Shown one piece after another: positions 26,801-40,760 of a DNA stretch of 64,000 nt (positions within the stretch are counted from its first letter, which is position 1; every line of letters starts with the position of its first letter). The DNA comes from Adineta steineri (Eukaryota; Rotifera; Eurotatoria; Adinetida; Adinetidae), in contig CAJNOI010000007.1 in the NCBI GenBank assembly GCA_905250115.1, forward strand, positions 177,049 to 241,048. The letters are read 5' to 3'. The notes beneath the pieces are model-generated. The model was not told the DNA's origin, searched no databases, and was given only the letters and a program-made list of their open reading frames with translations. A program made the position numbers and the translations under genes.

Positions 26801-29800
26801 TTCATTTTTATTTCTTTGAAAGAAAAAAACAGCCATGAAATGAATAGAATTAATATTTAAAAATATATTGAGATTTTCATTTTTTAAATAAAAATAGGTG
26901 TTATCAAATTGTCACTCTTGAGTGATTAGATACTGAAGCACATTAATGATGGTGGTCGATATGATAGGATATGGATGTAGATATATATGAATAAGAATGA
27001 TGAGCTGCTTGTTCGAAGGCCAATGTAAAATTGAAGAGAGACCATTTATATGAAACAATGATACTGATCATTACGGGGATGAGCAACTAAGGAAAAAAAA
27101 ATGAATGCTGGCCTATGAAAGAAGGTCATACATAGAATATGATGGGGACACATATATATATAAATGAAGAAGAGAAAAAAAACGAATATTGTGATAAGCA
27201 CCTTTCTACTATAGTTTCTATTTGAAACTTGAGCTGTATAAAAGCAAGTGTGCTGTCACCGACGACAAGTCTCGAAAAAGAAAATCGAAAGAACAGACAA
27301 TTATATTTGATTTTTGAACGACCTTGTAAAACAATAATATTACTTTCTATCTCACATACACACACGTTCTTTTTTGTGTAATTAACTCTTAGTTTGATCC
27401 TCGATCGAGGTTGTAACCATTATCAATAGAATATAACAAGAAGAGAAAGAGATATTTACTTACTACTAGCATCACTACTTCCTATTTGCCTATCATACAA
27501 TTCTGGCAGGTGCACAAACTCTTTGTATTGTTTAACGAGATGTTTGTTTCTCTAGACAGGCAGTTAGAATACATACAAAAAAAAAAAGAAATGGCCGTCT
27601 TGGAAACCTATATACAGACATAACATAATGTAATCTTCTATACATAAATGATGATGTTTGTCTTTAATTTTTTCGTACATCTGAACAAATAGAAATGAGA
27701 TGTCGCAGAATTTTATATCGACAAAAAAAAGAGCAAAAGATATACTCAAATAAAGGAGACGAAAGTATTAGCCTTTGACTGTTGTATATAAACGTAAATT
27801 GGAATATGAAAAACAAAGGTAAAATTCTCTTTCACAAATAACAAAAAAAATTCGTTGACATTTTTCCTTTTGTTTATCCATATATCGCGGTTTTGTGGGT
27901 GGTTTTTTTCTTTCATGAAGAAAAACCACAGTTTTCTTTACTTCTTCATCTTCTTTCTCTTTTTTTCTCTATCATTCTTTTATTGACATAGAGGAAATAT
28001 GTATGATATATAGCAAAAAGTATATGAAAGAAGACTTCACCTTGACGGTGTGTTATAAAGAAAATAAACAAGACGGAAGAAACCGACTAGAAGACTGTTG
28101 AAGTTTATCTATTTTCGATTAACACACAAACGATAACAAGTGAGAGACAAGTAAAGAAAGTGAGTAAAATTTTGTTTCTAAGCTTCTTTCAACAATTAGC
28201 TTTATGTACCTTTGATTTATTTTTCATCAAATTCTTTTATCAAAATCTCTTTTATTTGTTCTTTCATGTACATATGTCATTATTTTCATATCCATTTCAT
28301 CCATACTAAGTACTTAAAGTTAAACTTCGTAATGTTTTATTATAAAAATATAAAATACAAAAGGATCAAAATGACCGAATTTAATGAATAAGAGAGAGTA
28401 CATAAAATAAATGGTGGGCGGTTGACTATATAGATATATATATATATATATACAATAGATGTGTTTTCATAAGGATCATCCGTTAGACAAAAATTTAAGA
28501 GATATATAGATTATATACATCTATATAACACTAAATCAAATAGAATACATTCAGTTATTCGCAAATGAATAGAACAGCGTAAATTTGTTCTCTTATATTG
28601 AAAAATAACGAAGAACAAAAAAACAATATTCAGGTATATTTTCTTTTTCTTGTTTTTCTTCTCATAATTAATTAACTATGAAATAGATAATATATCACAC
28701 GAGACAATGTCCGGAAAAGATTGATTATTTGAATTATAGTAATTATACTATTGTTTTGCTAATTCACACATACCTGTCAATATGATTAGTTTATAAGCAA
28801 AATAAAACAGACAGAAAGAGAAAAAAATTGTCATTTATTTTTCTGGAAATATATTTATATGTTCCAGCTGATAAATTTCTGTCAATAAACACAAATAGTT
28901 ATGTCGATAAAGGTTTTTTTTCTCTGTATTATTTCATAGGATTTGCCCTTGAAAATAGAAGTAAATGACGTGAAGAGAAACAATAGAAATTCTTGAACAT
29001 AATAACTGGTTGCCACACATGTCGATTGAAAGAGAGAGAGAGAGAAAAAAAGAAACACTTTTTTAGTATTTCAATTATTGATTGAAATCAAATCGCACAA
29101 CAACAATCTTCTCGTCTTCGTTTTTTTCTTTTTCCTTGTCTTGTATATCAGAAGAAAAGAATGTCGATGTGTTTGACATACAATATTAAAATAAACTAGC
29201 AAAAAAATAATGACAAATAAAAGATGATATTGATATAAATGCTGGAAATGATTTTTTTTTATCGTTCCCCGGCTTTTTTTTTTGCTATAATTCTATAATC
29301 AACATTTGTCGAAGAAAAATAACAAATAGAAGAAAAAAAAACTCCGATAATAACCAGGTAGATTTAGTAGTAAAACTCTTTGCTTGTTGTAAATATATCA
29401 GCTGTTTTGATTAAAACAAAAATGCCGTATCATGTATCGAAACACGTAGAAGATTAATTTTTTAACCTTGTTATTCCTATTTTACGTTTTCTTTTTTAAA
29501 GAAATATATGAAGAAAAAAAAAATTTAGGTTTCAACTTTCAATCATTTTTTTACTTTGCATCGTCCGTACATAGAATTATTTGCATGAGAGCTTAGCGGA
29601 AGCAACGTCTAATGATAATCCCTTCGTCTTTTACTCGCTGTCGTCACTTCGAAGCATGTTCTGCGTATTTGACTTTGTATTCTTAATGCTTTTGATTTTT
29701 TTTCTTCGCTTCTCTCTCTCTCTCTTTGTCTCTTTTCTCTTCTTACGATAAAATTTTGTTCGCCTCTTGTTGTACGTCAGAAAATGAGTTAGTTCTTCAT

Positions 29801-32800
29801 ATATATTAAGTGCGAAGAGAAAAAAACTCAACATTAATTGCTCATCTGGTACTAGTAACGAGTGTGTATGTCTAACATTTCATATTATTAGGTACTTGTA
29901 GACTGCTGATTTGAGTAATCATTGTCTAGTAGTATCATCATCATCATTTCCATATGTGTATGTATGTTTATAAAAGAGAAAAATAAAAGCAAAGGTCTTT
30001 GTCCATTATATACATAGCAAATCACCTGTGCCTGAGGGTTTATTTGATAGATGTAGGATGTCAAACAATTAGACATATAGAAACAGACATCGATCGATCG
30101 ATCGATGGATTGAGGAAAAAAATCAGCGACAACGATCCTGATAATTATCGAGATAAGAAAAAAAATAATCCAAGACGATGCCAATCAGATATAATGAGGA
30201 GGAGAAGAAGAAGAAAAAGAAATAAAAGAATGTTTAACTTTCGAATCCTTTCTATTTTTCTTCCTGCTTTGTCGCCGTTGTTGTTGTTGTTGTCGTAGTT
30301 GTTATTAGCATAGCGTAGGTTGGTATTGAATTAAGGATCAAAGATGATATTCTATGTGCTCAGGTGTCAATTTCTTTTTTTCTGCGGTTGTTGCATGCTC
30401 ATTCTCTCATATTTGTCATTTCTTGTTAGTTTATTCCTGCTGCTGGTGCCATATATACATTAGTATTCACCAGTCGCTTTTGTCATTTTCTCATTTCACA
30501 TCTTTTTTTTCTCATATACTGCGTTTGCATTTATATTTATATTTATATGTATATACATCTATGTATATATATATGAAAAGATTATTTGAGTAATAATGAA
30601 GAGATTTATACCTTAACTGCCCTTTCTTCTCATTCGTATATGTATACATGTAGAACAAAATATCAATTAGAAGTCTATTATTGTTTTGAACATGTGTTTT
30701 TGTTCATTTATAAACGATGACGACGCAACTTTTGAGGCGTCGCGTCTGGTCATCGTCATAATATATTTTTTAAATTTTATTCAAGCAATCTATATCTATA
30801 TATATATACATGTATGTTATTTTCTTTCATGATTGTTTTAGGCAACATCATCATCAATAACTGGAGCGTCTCAAAGTGATTCATTAACAGCTATTGTTCC
30901 TGATATCTCGTCATCGACTAATTCAGTTCCTGTTCATTCTCATCCTCCTCTTGTTAACAATACAAGTAATCCTCTTTCATCATCTATTTCTGAAACAATA
31001 AATAGTTCAATGTCTTCCGGTGTTGGTGATTCGGTGAATACATCGGCACGTTTAGTAACAATTGAATCTGGTAAACGTAATCGTCCAGGTTTTCGAGATG
31101 CATCACCAACATCTTTGAGTACAACACAATATGGTCAAAATGAAACAAGCAGTGTTTCATCTTATTCATTATTATCAAATCAATCAACAAATGCCCAACA
31201 TACTGATAATTTACGTGTACAACATCAACGAGAAAAACAAGAATTATCTGAATTAAATGATCGATTTCGAGGTAAATCTATGAATATTAAATAAAAATAT
31301 ATACATAAATATTTTGTTGTTTTCCCCTAAGGCTATCTCGATCGTGTCAAGATTCTTGAAAATAAAAATGCTAAATTAACCGGTCAATTAGAAGATGTAA
31401 CAAAATCATGGGGTACAGCATCTCAAGCAATAATAACGCAATATTCAACTCCACTTGATCGTCTTCGACGAGAAGTTAATGACAGTATGATTGATGAAGC
31501 TGATTTACAAACACGTTTACGTCGTTCACATTATACAATTGATAATTATCGTTCATTAATTAATGATGAAACAGCATGGAATGATCGTCAAGAAGAAAAA
31601 CGTGAACAATTAAAATTAGAATATGAACATTCATGTGCGGAATTATCTGCTTTACAAAAATCTTATAAACAAGTTGAAGATCAATTAAAATATTTACTTA
31701 AACAACGTGAAGATTATCTTAGTGAAATTGATCAACTTAATGAACAATCATATAAAGCAACTATTGATAGAATTAAATTAGATTTACAAGTACAAACACT
31801 ACGTGAAGAAATTCCATTTCTTAATGATGTTCATGCACATTTATTAAGGTAAAATTTTCTAGGAAAAATTTGATTTTATCTATTTTTTTTAATTTTTGAA
31901 GTGAATTTGAACAATTAAAACCTACAAATGGTGTTGATACACAATTATTCTATCGACAAGAATTAGAAAAAGCTATACGTGATATTCGTCGTGATTTTGA
32001 AACTTTACATTCAGCACAACGTAAAGAAATGGAAGAATATTATAATGTTAAAATAGAAGAAATACAAAATGATGCTAAAAAGCTTGTACCATTACAATCT
32101 CGACAAGATGAATTATTAAAAATGACTGAACAAATAAAAGCAGCTAAATTTGATTTAAATGATTCACAAAAACTATTAGTTAATGAAAAAGATAAATATA
32201 AAGAATTACAAGACCGCTTAGGTAAATTAGAAGAAGAATATACATATGTACGTGATCAACGTAATGATGCTCATGATACTATTAACAAAGATTTAGCACT
32301 TGCACAAGAACGTGTACAACAATTAACAGGAGAAATTGATACAGTTTTACGAAGGTTAGAATTTCAAACAAAAAAAATGTTTTTTCATTTTTTTCATTTT
32401 TTAGCAATATAACACTTGAATCAGAAATAAATGTTTATAGACGATTATTAGATAGTGAAACAAATCGATTATCACAACAAACAGTTGAACAAATTTTACC
32501 AGCTGAACCAGCACCACCATCATTCGGTAGTGAACTTGGAAAAGTATTTAATAAGAAAATTAAAAAAGGTCCAATTGCTATCAGTACGTATTAGATTAGA
32601 ATAAAAGCATTTGATCTGATTATTCTCGGATATATATTCTATTAAACTAAATAATTTCCGAAACAAATTTGTATAGAAACAAAAAAAAAATCTTATTGAA
32701 CGAGATAAATCTTGATTGAATGAAGTTTTTAAGTCCGATATAATCTTAATAAATAAAAAAATTTCTTCTTTTGTTTTGTAGAAGATTGTGCACCTGATGG

Positions 32801-33494
32801 TAAATGTATAACACTTGAAAATGGTTCAGGTGATAAAGATGTTGATGTATCAAATTGGATATTAAAACGACGTGTTGAAGGTTCACCAGAAATCTCTTAT
32901 ACAATTCCATATGGTTTAGTAATGAAACATGGTAGTGAATTAAAAATTTATGCTCGAAGTGCACAAAATGCACATCATCGACCGCCATCACAAGTTGTTA
33001 ATGATAAACTTGATTCATGGGGTATGGGTACTGAATGTGAAACAAAATTATTTAATGAACAAGGAGAAGAAAAAGCTTCACATTCACAAAAAATTGTCTT
33101 TGGTTCAGAATCACGTAATTTACCTTAGTAAGTTAAGACTTAAATAAAAACAAAATTCTTTCAATAATAGTCATCACTATATATATATCGGTTCTCTAAA
33201 CGTTTCTTCTCATTAATCGTTTAAAATAATTTTTTCTTTAGCGACGCCGATTGGCCTCAGTGTAAGTGAATATCTTACAGAGGAAACTTTATTTTATTTT
33301 TTTCGTTCAATAAGCGGGGGGAGCATTTGCTTCATATGTCTACTCTTTTTTTACTTCCATTGACATGTCTGCCTTAAAATCTTTTGCATGATAAAATATA
33401 TAATGATCAAATCGACTAATTATTTTCTTTTTTTATTTATTTTAGGAATAGTATGACAAGAGAAAATAATGAAGAAGGGCAATTGATTATTTAA
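23874..33494 (+). CDS. Intermediate filament protein, lamin-type rod and lamin-tail domain, very long head
   Basis: Intermediate filament proteins build cytoplasmic or nuclear 10-nm filaments. Nine exons: 23874-24858, 24925-25364, 30842-31271, 31332-31848, 31902-32354, 32405-32583, 32782-33127, 33242-33259, 33446-33494; total 1138 aa. The head (residues 1-about 608) is low-complexity, Ser/Thr/Asn-rich, with SP/TP sites (KRTSPP, KRSSPP, PRESPSKSQQHSP). The rod starts at LNDRFRGYLDRVKILENKN and ends at EINVYRRLLDSETNRL, about 350 residues, the longer rod of lamins and protostome filament proteins. A lamin-tail domain follows (ITLENGSGDKDVDVSNWIL, SYTIPYGLVMKHGSELKIYA). No CaaX box closes the protein, so a cytoplasmic filament is more likely than a lamin. 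Intron 2 is 5.5 kb, but phases match across it. The last two small exons are the least sure; without them a stop follows at 33126. Confidence 0.88.
25365..30841 (+). other. 5.5-kb intron of the filament gene
   Basis: Bounded by a strong donor (AATGTAAGT at 25362-25370) and acceptor (GTTTTAGGC ending at 30841). It is about a hundred times longer than the usual introns here. It contains pyrimidine tracts, TA and GAT microsatellites (for example 28428-28452, 26170-26184, GATC repeats at about 30090-30107) and no convincing exon. An internal promoter for a short-headed isoform could sit here, but I cannot show one. Confidence 0.6.
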
Positions 33495-36400
33495 AGCCAT
33501 TATATTGATTTTAAATTTTGAACATTTTTTTTTTCTCTTTTCTCTCTATTTATTAAAAAAAAACAATATTTGTAGAGAAGATTCCTTTTGCCTTTTGTAA
33601 ATAAGGATGAAATTGTTTTCTAATACAATGATAATCATTTAAAAACAAAACAATTATAATATTTAAAAAACAAAACAATCCATTCTTTTTATCTTTTTTT
33701 GTTCCTCTCTCTCTCGTGCTTTTCTTTTTTCAATATGCTTCTTCTCTTCTTCCTCTTTTTTTTCTTTATATATTCTCTTTAGTAGTTTAATACAATGATT
33801 GATTATAATCTTATTTGAATTTTGTTCTATGTGACAGAATAGTTTAAATCTCTCTTTCTTTCTCTTCTTCAGTCTTAAACAACAATATCTTTTTTCAAAT
33901 TGGTTGTGTGTATTGTTTCAATTTTGGCTGCTTGCTTTCTTTCTTTTTCCTGTCTGTTTCCTTATACTTTCTTTCTACTGTCTGTTATTAGTGCGGGATG
34001 CTGCTGACTGACTGACTGATCCTCCTATTTCTTCTTTTATGCTCTCAATTTTATCATAAACTTTGTCTACATTCGCGCTGGCTCTTTTTTTTTTTTCTTT
34101 TACCAAATAAAATTGATGAAATTCAATAAATTATAATAACATTATTTTGTTCTATTTCGTCATTTTATATCATCAATAGAGATTACAATCGAAATAAAAT
34201 CTTATATATGTCAAAAAATTCAGGTAGAGATTAATTATATAATCGTATGGTTTATTCAAAAAAATAGAGTATGAACACATCGCTTGTATATATATAAAAG
34301 AAGACAGTATTATACTCGTTATATCAAATGACGATATTAATCATGTAAGACCTTGTCCTATTATATAATAAGAATGGCTTTTTGAAGTACATAAAAGAAT
34401 GAAAATGAATCGAAATTTTTACTAGAAATAAAAAATTTCAAGAATACTTAATTCTCTCGACAATAATTAATATATTGTGCACATCTAATCGAAATAAAAC
34501 GATGTAATAAATAACGCATTATATCAAGACAAACCATCAGTTAGATGTTATATTATATTACTTGTCTGTTGTTCTGTTAATCATGCATAAATAAGACTAA
34601 AAATATATTCTCAACCATCGTTTAGACGATATTTTCTGATATCTGTTATAAACATGTCTGATATATTTGCTATAAAATTTTACTAATTGTCATTTGTTGA
34701 AAAAAGTAAATCATATATTAGATCATTGATGCATACAAAATAAAGTAATAAATCATTGAGAAATGAATTCTATGAATAATATACTTTGTAAAACATGTTT
34801 TATTATCATACACTATTTATCAATATGAAACAAAGACAAAGAAATGTCATATCTATATTTATGAATGTATATATTGTAAAGAACATTAAAATTTATATCT
34901 TCATTAAAACAAATTATAATTATAATTTTCTCTGTAGGGTGGAGTTTTAAATTCTTCTAATGGTAATAGAGTGGGTGTAGTTGTATATAGTTCATCTCTC
35001 ATTCACACCCATTCTAATTAAGTAAGCCAGTTTTATCATTATCTTTGCTATCAATCTGAGCAATCTTGAACATACGTGAGCATAGGTGTATATAGTTCAT
35101 TTTCTATCCACATTCATCTTGATATTCTAGATAAAAATGGTTTTTTAATAGATTCGAACTTCATATATAACCTTACAAAGCGTAAAAAGAAAGTCAAATT
35201 AAAGTACGATTTCTAATGTGATTTACTTGAAAAAAATAAAATATGAAATCTGAGTGATTAAGCTTCTCATTTTTCATCTGAGAGGATTTATGTCTTAAAG
35301 AATATGTAATATGAAGATTGTTTATGTAATCGAAATCGGAATTAAGATCAGCTATTTTGATCCAAAATCATTTATATTAATAAATTTCGTACACGAACGA
35401 TTGAATTGAAACGTGTATCATCCTGAACTGCACAAGAAATATTCTCTTTTGTTACTTTTTAAAAGTTTATTTTCAATGAAAATGTTAGTAATTCTAAACT
35501 TATTTGTTCTGTAGATTAGAATAAGTAGTAGTAGAAATATTTTTTGTTTTAAGACTAAAAACGTGATCATTATTGACAAGAAAGATTCAAAATAATAGTT
35601 CGTGTATAGATTTATATTTATGAAATTTTTTGTACTGAATTTGTTACGTATAACGAAATTAATCAGAGAGTATTATTTTCTTTCTATGACGTATTATGAT
35701 TAACGTAAAACATTTACTTAAGAAACTCACTGATATTTGAGAGTGTGGGTAATATGTTTAGTAAAAAAAACTTTAGAATATTTTTTGATAATATTCTAAA
35801 TAAGTAAATTTGTTTATTGATTTTAGTTTCGCATCTGATGAAAATATATTGAATAGTCGCAATATATTTATTATAAGAATCTCTCTTACTTTGAATTTTG
35901 CATCGAAATAGAAAAGAATTTAATGAACATGTATATTTTTTAGGATCTTAGTTATTATTCTGTATTTATTGATAATCATTGAAGAATATAGATACATCTA
36001 TTATTTCACGGAGATAATTTAACAAAAGAGCTTGAACTTGTCAGGAATATTTGGTACAAAATAATGGTTTGTTAAGATACAATTATTTTCATGTTATGTA
36101 TTGTCTAAACCTTTTGATATATTGATTGATTTAGTATTTATTTTGTGGTTGAAAAAATATGTTTACACCTGTGTTTATTCTCTCTTCGGCATTTGACACT
36201 TACTATCCATGAATCTAAATTGATGTTTGGAAAAAAATCAATAATAAATGAGAATGACATTTGATTAGTACTTTGTCAAAAATCACATTGATGACCTGTC
36301 AATACTCAAATCGGAAATATTAATCTTGAATGCTTATCGAAGAAATTTAGATTTTATTATATTGATGTATTGTGCTTCTCTCACCTTTTATATTTGATCA

Positions 36401-37473
36401 TTTGCTTGTTAGCTTATCAATATGTAATAACTCAATTCTACATACTATACAAAAAACCACTTTTTTCGGATATGAATGTATTTATCAGTACATTTTAAAG
36501 TTGTAACTGTATTATTTTTTAGATGATTTAATAATGTAAAGTAAATAGATACTATAAACAGTTCATAGATTATGATTTTGCTACTGTGATAAAACATTAG
36601 AAATTGATCCACTAATTTTCAATATCATTACAGTTAGCTTAGTCTTTCAACAATAAATTTAATATTGTACGAAAGATGCCTAGAACTACTAACTTTACTT
36701 GAATTATAGAGACATTTTGACACTTAATTAAAGTAATAACAATTGCAGATTTCTATATACTAGAGAACATTAAGAAAGAAGTATTGTCAATTATGTTAAA
36801 TATCGTTAGTATTAATGTGAGATAACATTCTATTCTTCCAATTATACTCAAAAATAAGTTTCCTTAGTTGCATTTAACGAAGCGTTCGCTGAATCTTTTG
36901 ATTGTATATCATTATATAAAAAATTCGACTCTAAAAATAGAGCTTCTATTTTACATTTTCTCATACTAATCTTTTTATTCATGATTAGTTGGATCAAATA
37001 GTCTATATTCGTCTATTAGTCTTATCTCATTAAAAATTATCAAACTCAATATTTTTTAATAAAATGATTATAATTATAAATATACACAATTTAATCATCA
37101 GATTGCAATATGATTCATTGCTTTTGTTTTTTTGCAGTTTATGACAAACTAATCATATTCTTTTGTTTCTCGTAGTTAACACAATATGCTGCCCTCTTTT
37201 TCTTTTCATGTATGCATTGCTCAAAAACGTGACATAAAAAAATCTGTTTGCAATTGTTATGTATACTTTATTTTCAATGCCTCATGCTTTTTGAGAAAGA
37301 AAAAAAAGAGAACGAGTAAAAACATATGCACTTCTGCCACGTCGTCAACGTATAAATAAGCAGTCAACTGAATCGATCGAAACACGTTACGAGAAATCAT
37401 GCTTGTCACATACCATATGGAATATTGATTGAGAGAAAAAGATTTGTGACCTAATCAAACTATTGAATTCTTG
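33495..37473. other. Long AT-rich spacer
   Basis: About 4 kb with no recognised coding exon on either strand. The first few hundred bases are the filament gene's 3' UTR, with CT-rich repeats (33700-33780). Around 34965-35015 a short imperfect inverted repeat with GAGTGGGTGTAG and its near complement occurs. A TATA box for the next gene lies at 37351. Confidence 0.5.
37351..37358 (+). promoter_or_regulatory. TATA box upstream of the sphingomyelinase-like gene
   Basis: TATAAATA lies in a locally GC-richer stretch, 123 bp before the ATG at 37474. It is the clearest promoter element for that gene; the transcription start would fall near 37380. Confidence 0.5.
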
Positions 37474-39942
37474 ATGAATATTAGTATCTGGTCGAACAGA
37501 AATTTACTAATAATATGGATATTTTCTGTTTGTTGCATCACTGTTTATGTAAAATTAAAATATAATCGTAATCAAGAAAATTTATTTGAAGGTTTGAAGA
37601 TTTTTAAAATAATTATTTAAGTTTATTTTTATATTAGGTCATTTTTGGGTATTTACTGACTCACATGTTGATGCTCGTTATCGAGATGATGGTGATCCAG
37701 CTACTCGTTGTCAAAATATTTCATTAAAGAATATAACGAAAAGAATACGAAAATACGGTCATTTTAATTGTGATACACCATCGGAATTATTAACATCAGC
37801 ATTTTCTGCTGCAAAAAAAATTGATTCAAATATTGATTTTATTATTTGGCTTGGGTAGAAAAAATGTCTATATTTTAATGAAAAATTATTCAAATTTTAA
37901 TATTGTAGAGATGCAACAAGTCATCAAACACCAGGTGCAGACTCTATTCTATCAGTTGGTAAACATTTTACTGAAGAATTAAGAAAATTTTTTCCAACAA
38001 CATTCGTTATTCCAGTATTAGGTAAAAATATTTTTTATTTGAAATAATTTATTTCCAAATTTCATCTATTTAGGAAATCATGATATAGTCTTAACTGCAA
38101 ATCGAACAACACGTTTTAAAGAATATTACGAGAAAACAAAATATCAATTGTTATTAAATGACGATAATGCACGTCAAACATTTGAAAAAGGTACTTGTAA
38201 TATTAAAAAAAGCTTAGAATTAATTTTACATTAATCCGAGCCAATATTATTGCTATACAGATTTTCTCTAGGTGGTTATTATACTTTACGTCATCATACA
38301 TTAAAAGAAAATAAGCAAATAATATTACGTTTTGTTGTATTGAATTCAGTTATGTTTCAAGCACGATATGAAGATTTTTTTGATTCAAATGAACCTATTC
38401 AACAAATTGAGTATGTATGAAAATATATTTCTGTGAAAAATTAGAGCTTTCAGATCTAAACATATATGTCAGGGATATTAAACCTCATTAAAAATTTGTT
38501 ATTTTTTTATGATTAAGATAAATTAACGTCAGGATGTACTTGTCATGTGTTAATTTCTTTCTATAGATAAGTACAAGAATGCCAATAGGAACTAAGTGCA
38601 AGCTATACGAATGAACATATTTGATATGATCGATCAACTGAAATAAAATGGTAACAACAGTTTTGCTCTAGGCAAAAGAATGTTTCTAGCTATTAGGAAT
38701 ACAGAAATTAAATTATCCATATATGAATTCGTTAAAGAATTTCTTCAGTATCCATATAAATGATATTTATATGAACGAAAGAGTTATTTCCTGATTATTG
38801 TGTTGAAAAGAGAACTATGAAATTCCTTAGTTTTAAAGCTAAAAAGTGATTGAGATTGACTATTTTCTATCTCCTCTTGCTTATATGTTTAGTCTGGTAA
38901 AAAAAAATGTCAATGGTAATCTACAATAGTAAGAAGAAAAGAACAGGAAATGTCAAAAAGATATAATTTCGAGACTAAGAAATATAGCGAACATATAGGA
39001 AACTAATGTCATCAAAAGAATTGATATTATTCTTCTATTATTATTCGATAGCCAATAATTTGAAAAAAAGATTAGATATTTTTCTCTGAAATAAGACAAA
39101 AAATACTTTTCATTTTCAGGTGGTTTAATAAAACAATGTTTGATGCACATAAATCCAGTGATCGTGTATTACTTCTTCTTCATGCACCTTTTGGTATCAA
39201 TGAAAATTTATTATATAGATTCTATGATATGAAATATGAACAACTACTTTTATCGATTATTGATAAATATTCATCAAATATAATCATGTGTTTAAGTGCT
39301 CACCGTCATTATGATACCTTTCGTGTCTATACATCATTGAATGTAACTATGGGTATATTGGGTCATCCATCTATTAGCCCTATTGGATATCTAACTCTGC
39401 CATCAATTCGAAAATATTCATATAATAGAAAATCACTTATATTAACTGATTATGAACAATATGGTTTAAATATAATTGAAGCTGAAAATACACAAAAAGA
39501 TGAGTGGACACTTTCATATCGTTTTTCATCATGGTATCATCGAACAAAAGAATTAACATCAAAAAATTTACATCATCTTGTTTATTTAATACGACAAAAT
39601 TCATTTCATTTAAAACGTTTTTTAATATCAAAACATTATATAGATAATAAATTTCTAACAAATCATCAAATTATTCAAACATTATGTGCATTAACATTAT
39701 TTAATTTTGATGAACTTATATCATGTACAAGACGATTAGAAAATAAAAATATTACATATGATAATGTTATTATGAATAATTCGTTAGGAATAAATGCTCA
39801 TATGAATGAACAATTGATAGAATATAAAATTATATATCGACGTGTTGCTATTAGTCTTTTTATATTATTTATTATTTTATTATCGATCAGTTATCAAATC
39901 TATTCAAAATATTTTAATAATATCAGTAATGAAAAAAGATAA
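37474..39942 (+). CDS. Acid sphingomyelinase-like phosphodiesterase, membrane-anchored
   Basis: Metallophosphoesterase of the ASM/SMPDL3 branch, which cleaves phosphodiester or phosphoanhydride bonds in lipids or nucleotides outside the cell or in lysosomes. Six exons: 37474-37591, 37638-37854, 37909-38021, 38074-38190, 38272-38410, 39120-39942; total 508 aa. The N-terminus has a hydrophobic signal or anchor (LLIIWIFSVCCITVYV). Metal-binding motifs appear in order: FTDSHVD, WLGDATSHQT, LGNHDIV, LLHAPFG and SAHRHYDTF. The C-terminus has a second membrane helix (RVAISLFILFIILLSISYQI) with a short basic tail, so the enzyme is probably tethered with its catalytic domain outside the cytosol. The last intron (38411-39119) is about 700 nt, unusually long here. 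Substrate cannot be told from the sequence. Confidence 0.9.
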
Positions 39943-40760
39943 ATTATTTTATTTTTGTTTTTTAAATTAAATAAAAATGAAAATTGTTTTAATAATGACC
40001 TTCGTTTTGAAAATTAATTGCCATTTAGACAAAAAATAGCTAATAACATTTTCGACCTTGTCGATCTCAAGTATATATGACTTATAAAAGGATGGATGCA
40101 TCCATACATATATAAATATGATTTTTGCTATCTATATCTTATTATCCGATTTTCAGTGGTTTCATATATTTCATCTAAATGCACATTTGTCATGCCTTAC
40201 TTGCTTGAGGAAATGAATCAGTATGGTTTCTGTTGTTGCTACTAAATAGGTTTGTTATTACCATTCTTAGACTATCTAGTTTTACAATTATCGTTATCTT
40301 CGATGAAGCAATAAGAGTGTTGTTGTCATGTAAACAGTTTGTTCTTCAATCGAGTGCATGCATTATTCATTTTTAGTCTTTTCGATTTAATTCAGATTTA
40401 TTGAGTAAAAGAAGAAAATAGAGATTTTGTATGCACATAGAAATTACTCTAACTTCGACATATACACACTTGGATTCTCTTAGCCGATCGTATGTTATGT
40501 TGTTTGTATGCGAAATAGCAACGATTGAGAAACAGGACAGATAGAATAGAATTAACAACGACGTCTCTACCATTTCTGTTCGTCGAGTAAATAATTTATT
40601 CTGAGAGATAGAGTAGAGATTCTAGAGAGAGAGAGAGAGAGAGACACAGAGAGAAAAGAAAATAGAATCTCTATCTTTGCGTATTAGACCATACAACCAC
40701 ATCCTACATTCAATAGCATCTAACTATTTTGATACGCTCTTTCTTTTAACAAAAGGCACA
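39943..40760. other. Spacer with CT/GA repeat
   Basis: No gene seen. A GA microsatellite lies at about 40624-40656. An acceptor AG (40754-40755) is placed 5 nt before the next ATG. Confidence 0.5.

Noticed and set aside
29999-30593. Open frames within the 5.5-kb intron
   Set aside because: Arg/Lys- or Leu/Phe-only runs produced by GA and CT repeats; no acceptor-donor pair joins them to the filament frame.
34000-34100. Minus-strand stretch that reads like an amphipathic helix (ANVDKVYDKIESIKEEIGG)
   Set aside because: Only about 30 codons, lies next to homopolymers, no start, splice sites or further exons; probably chance.
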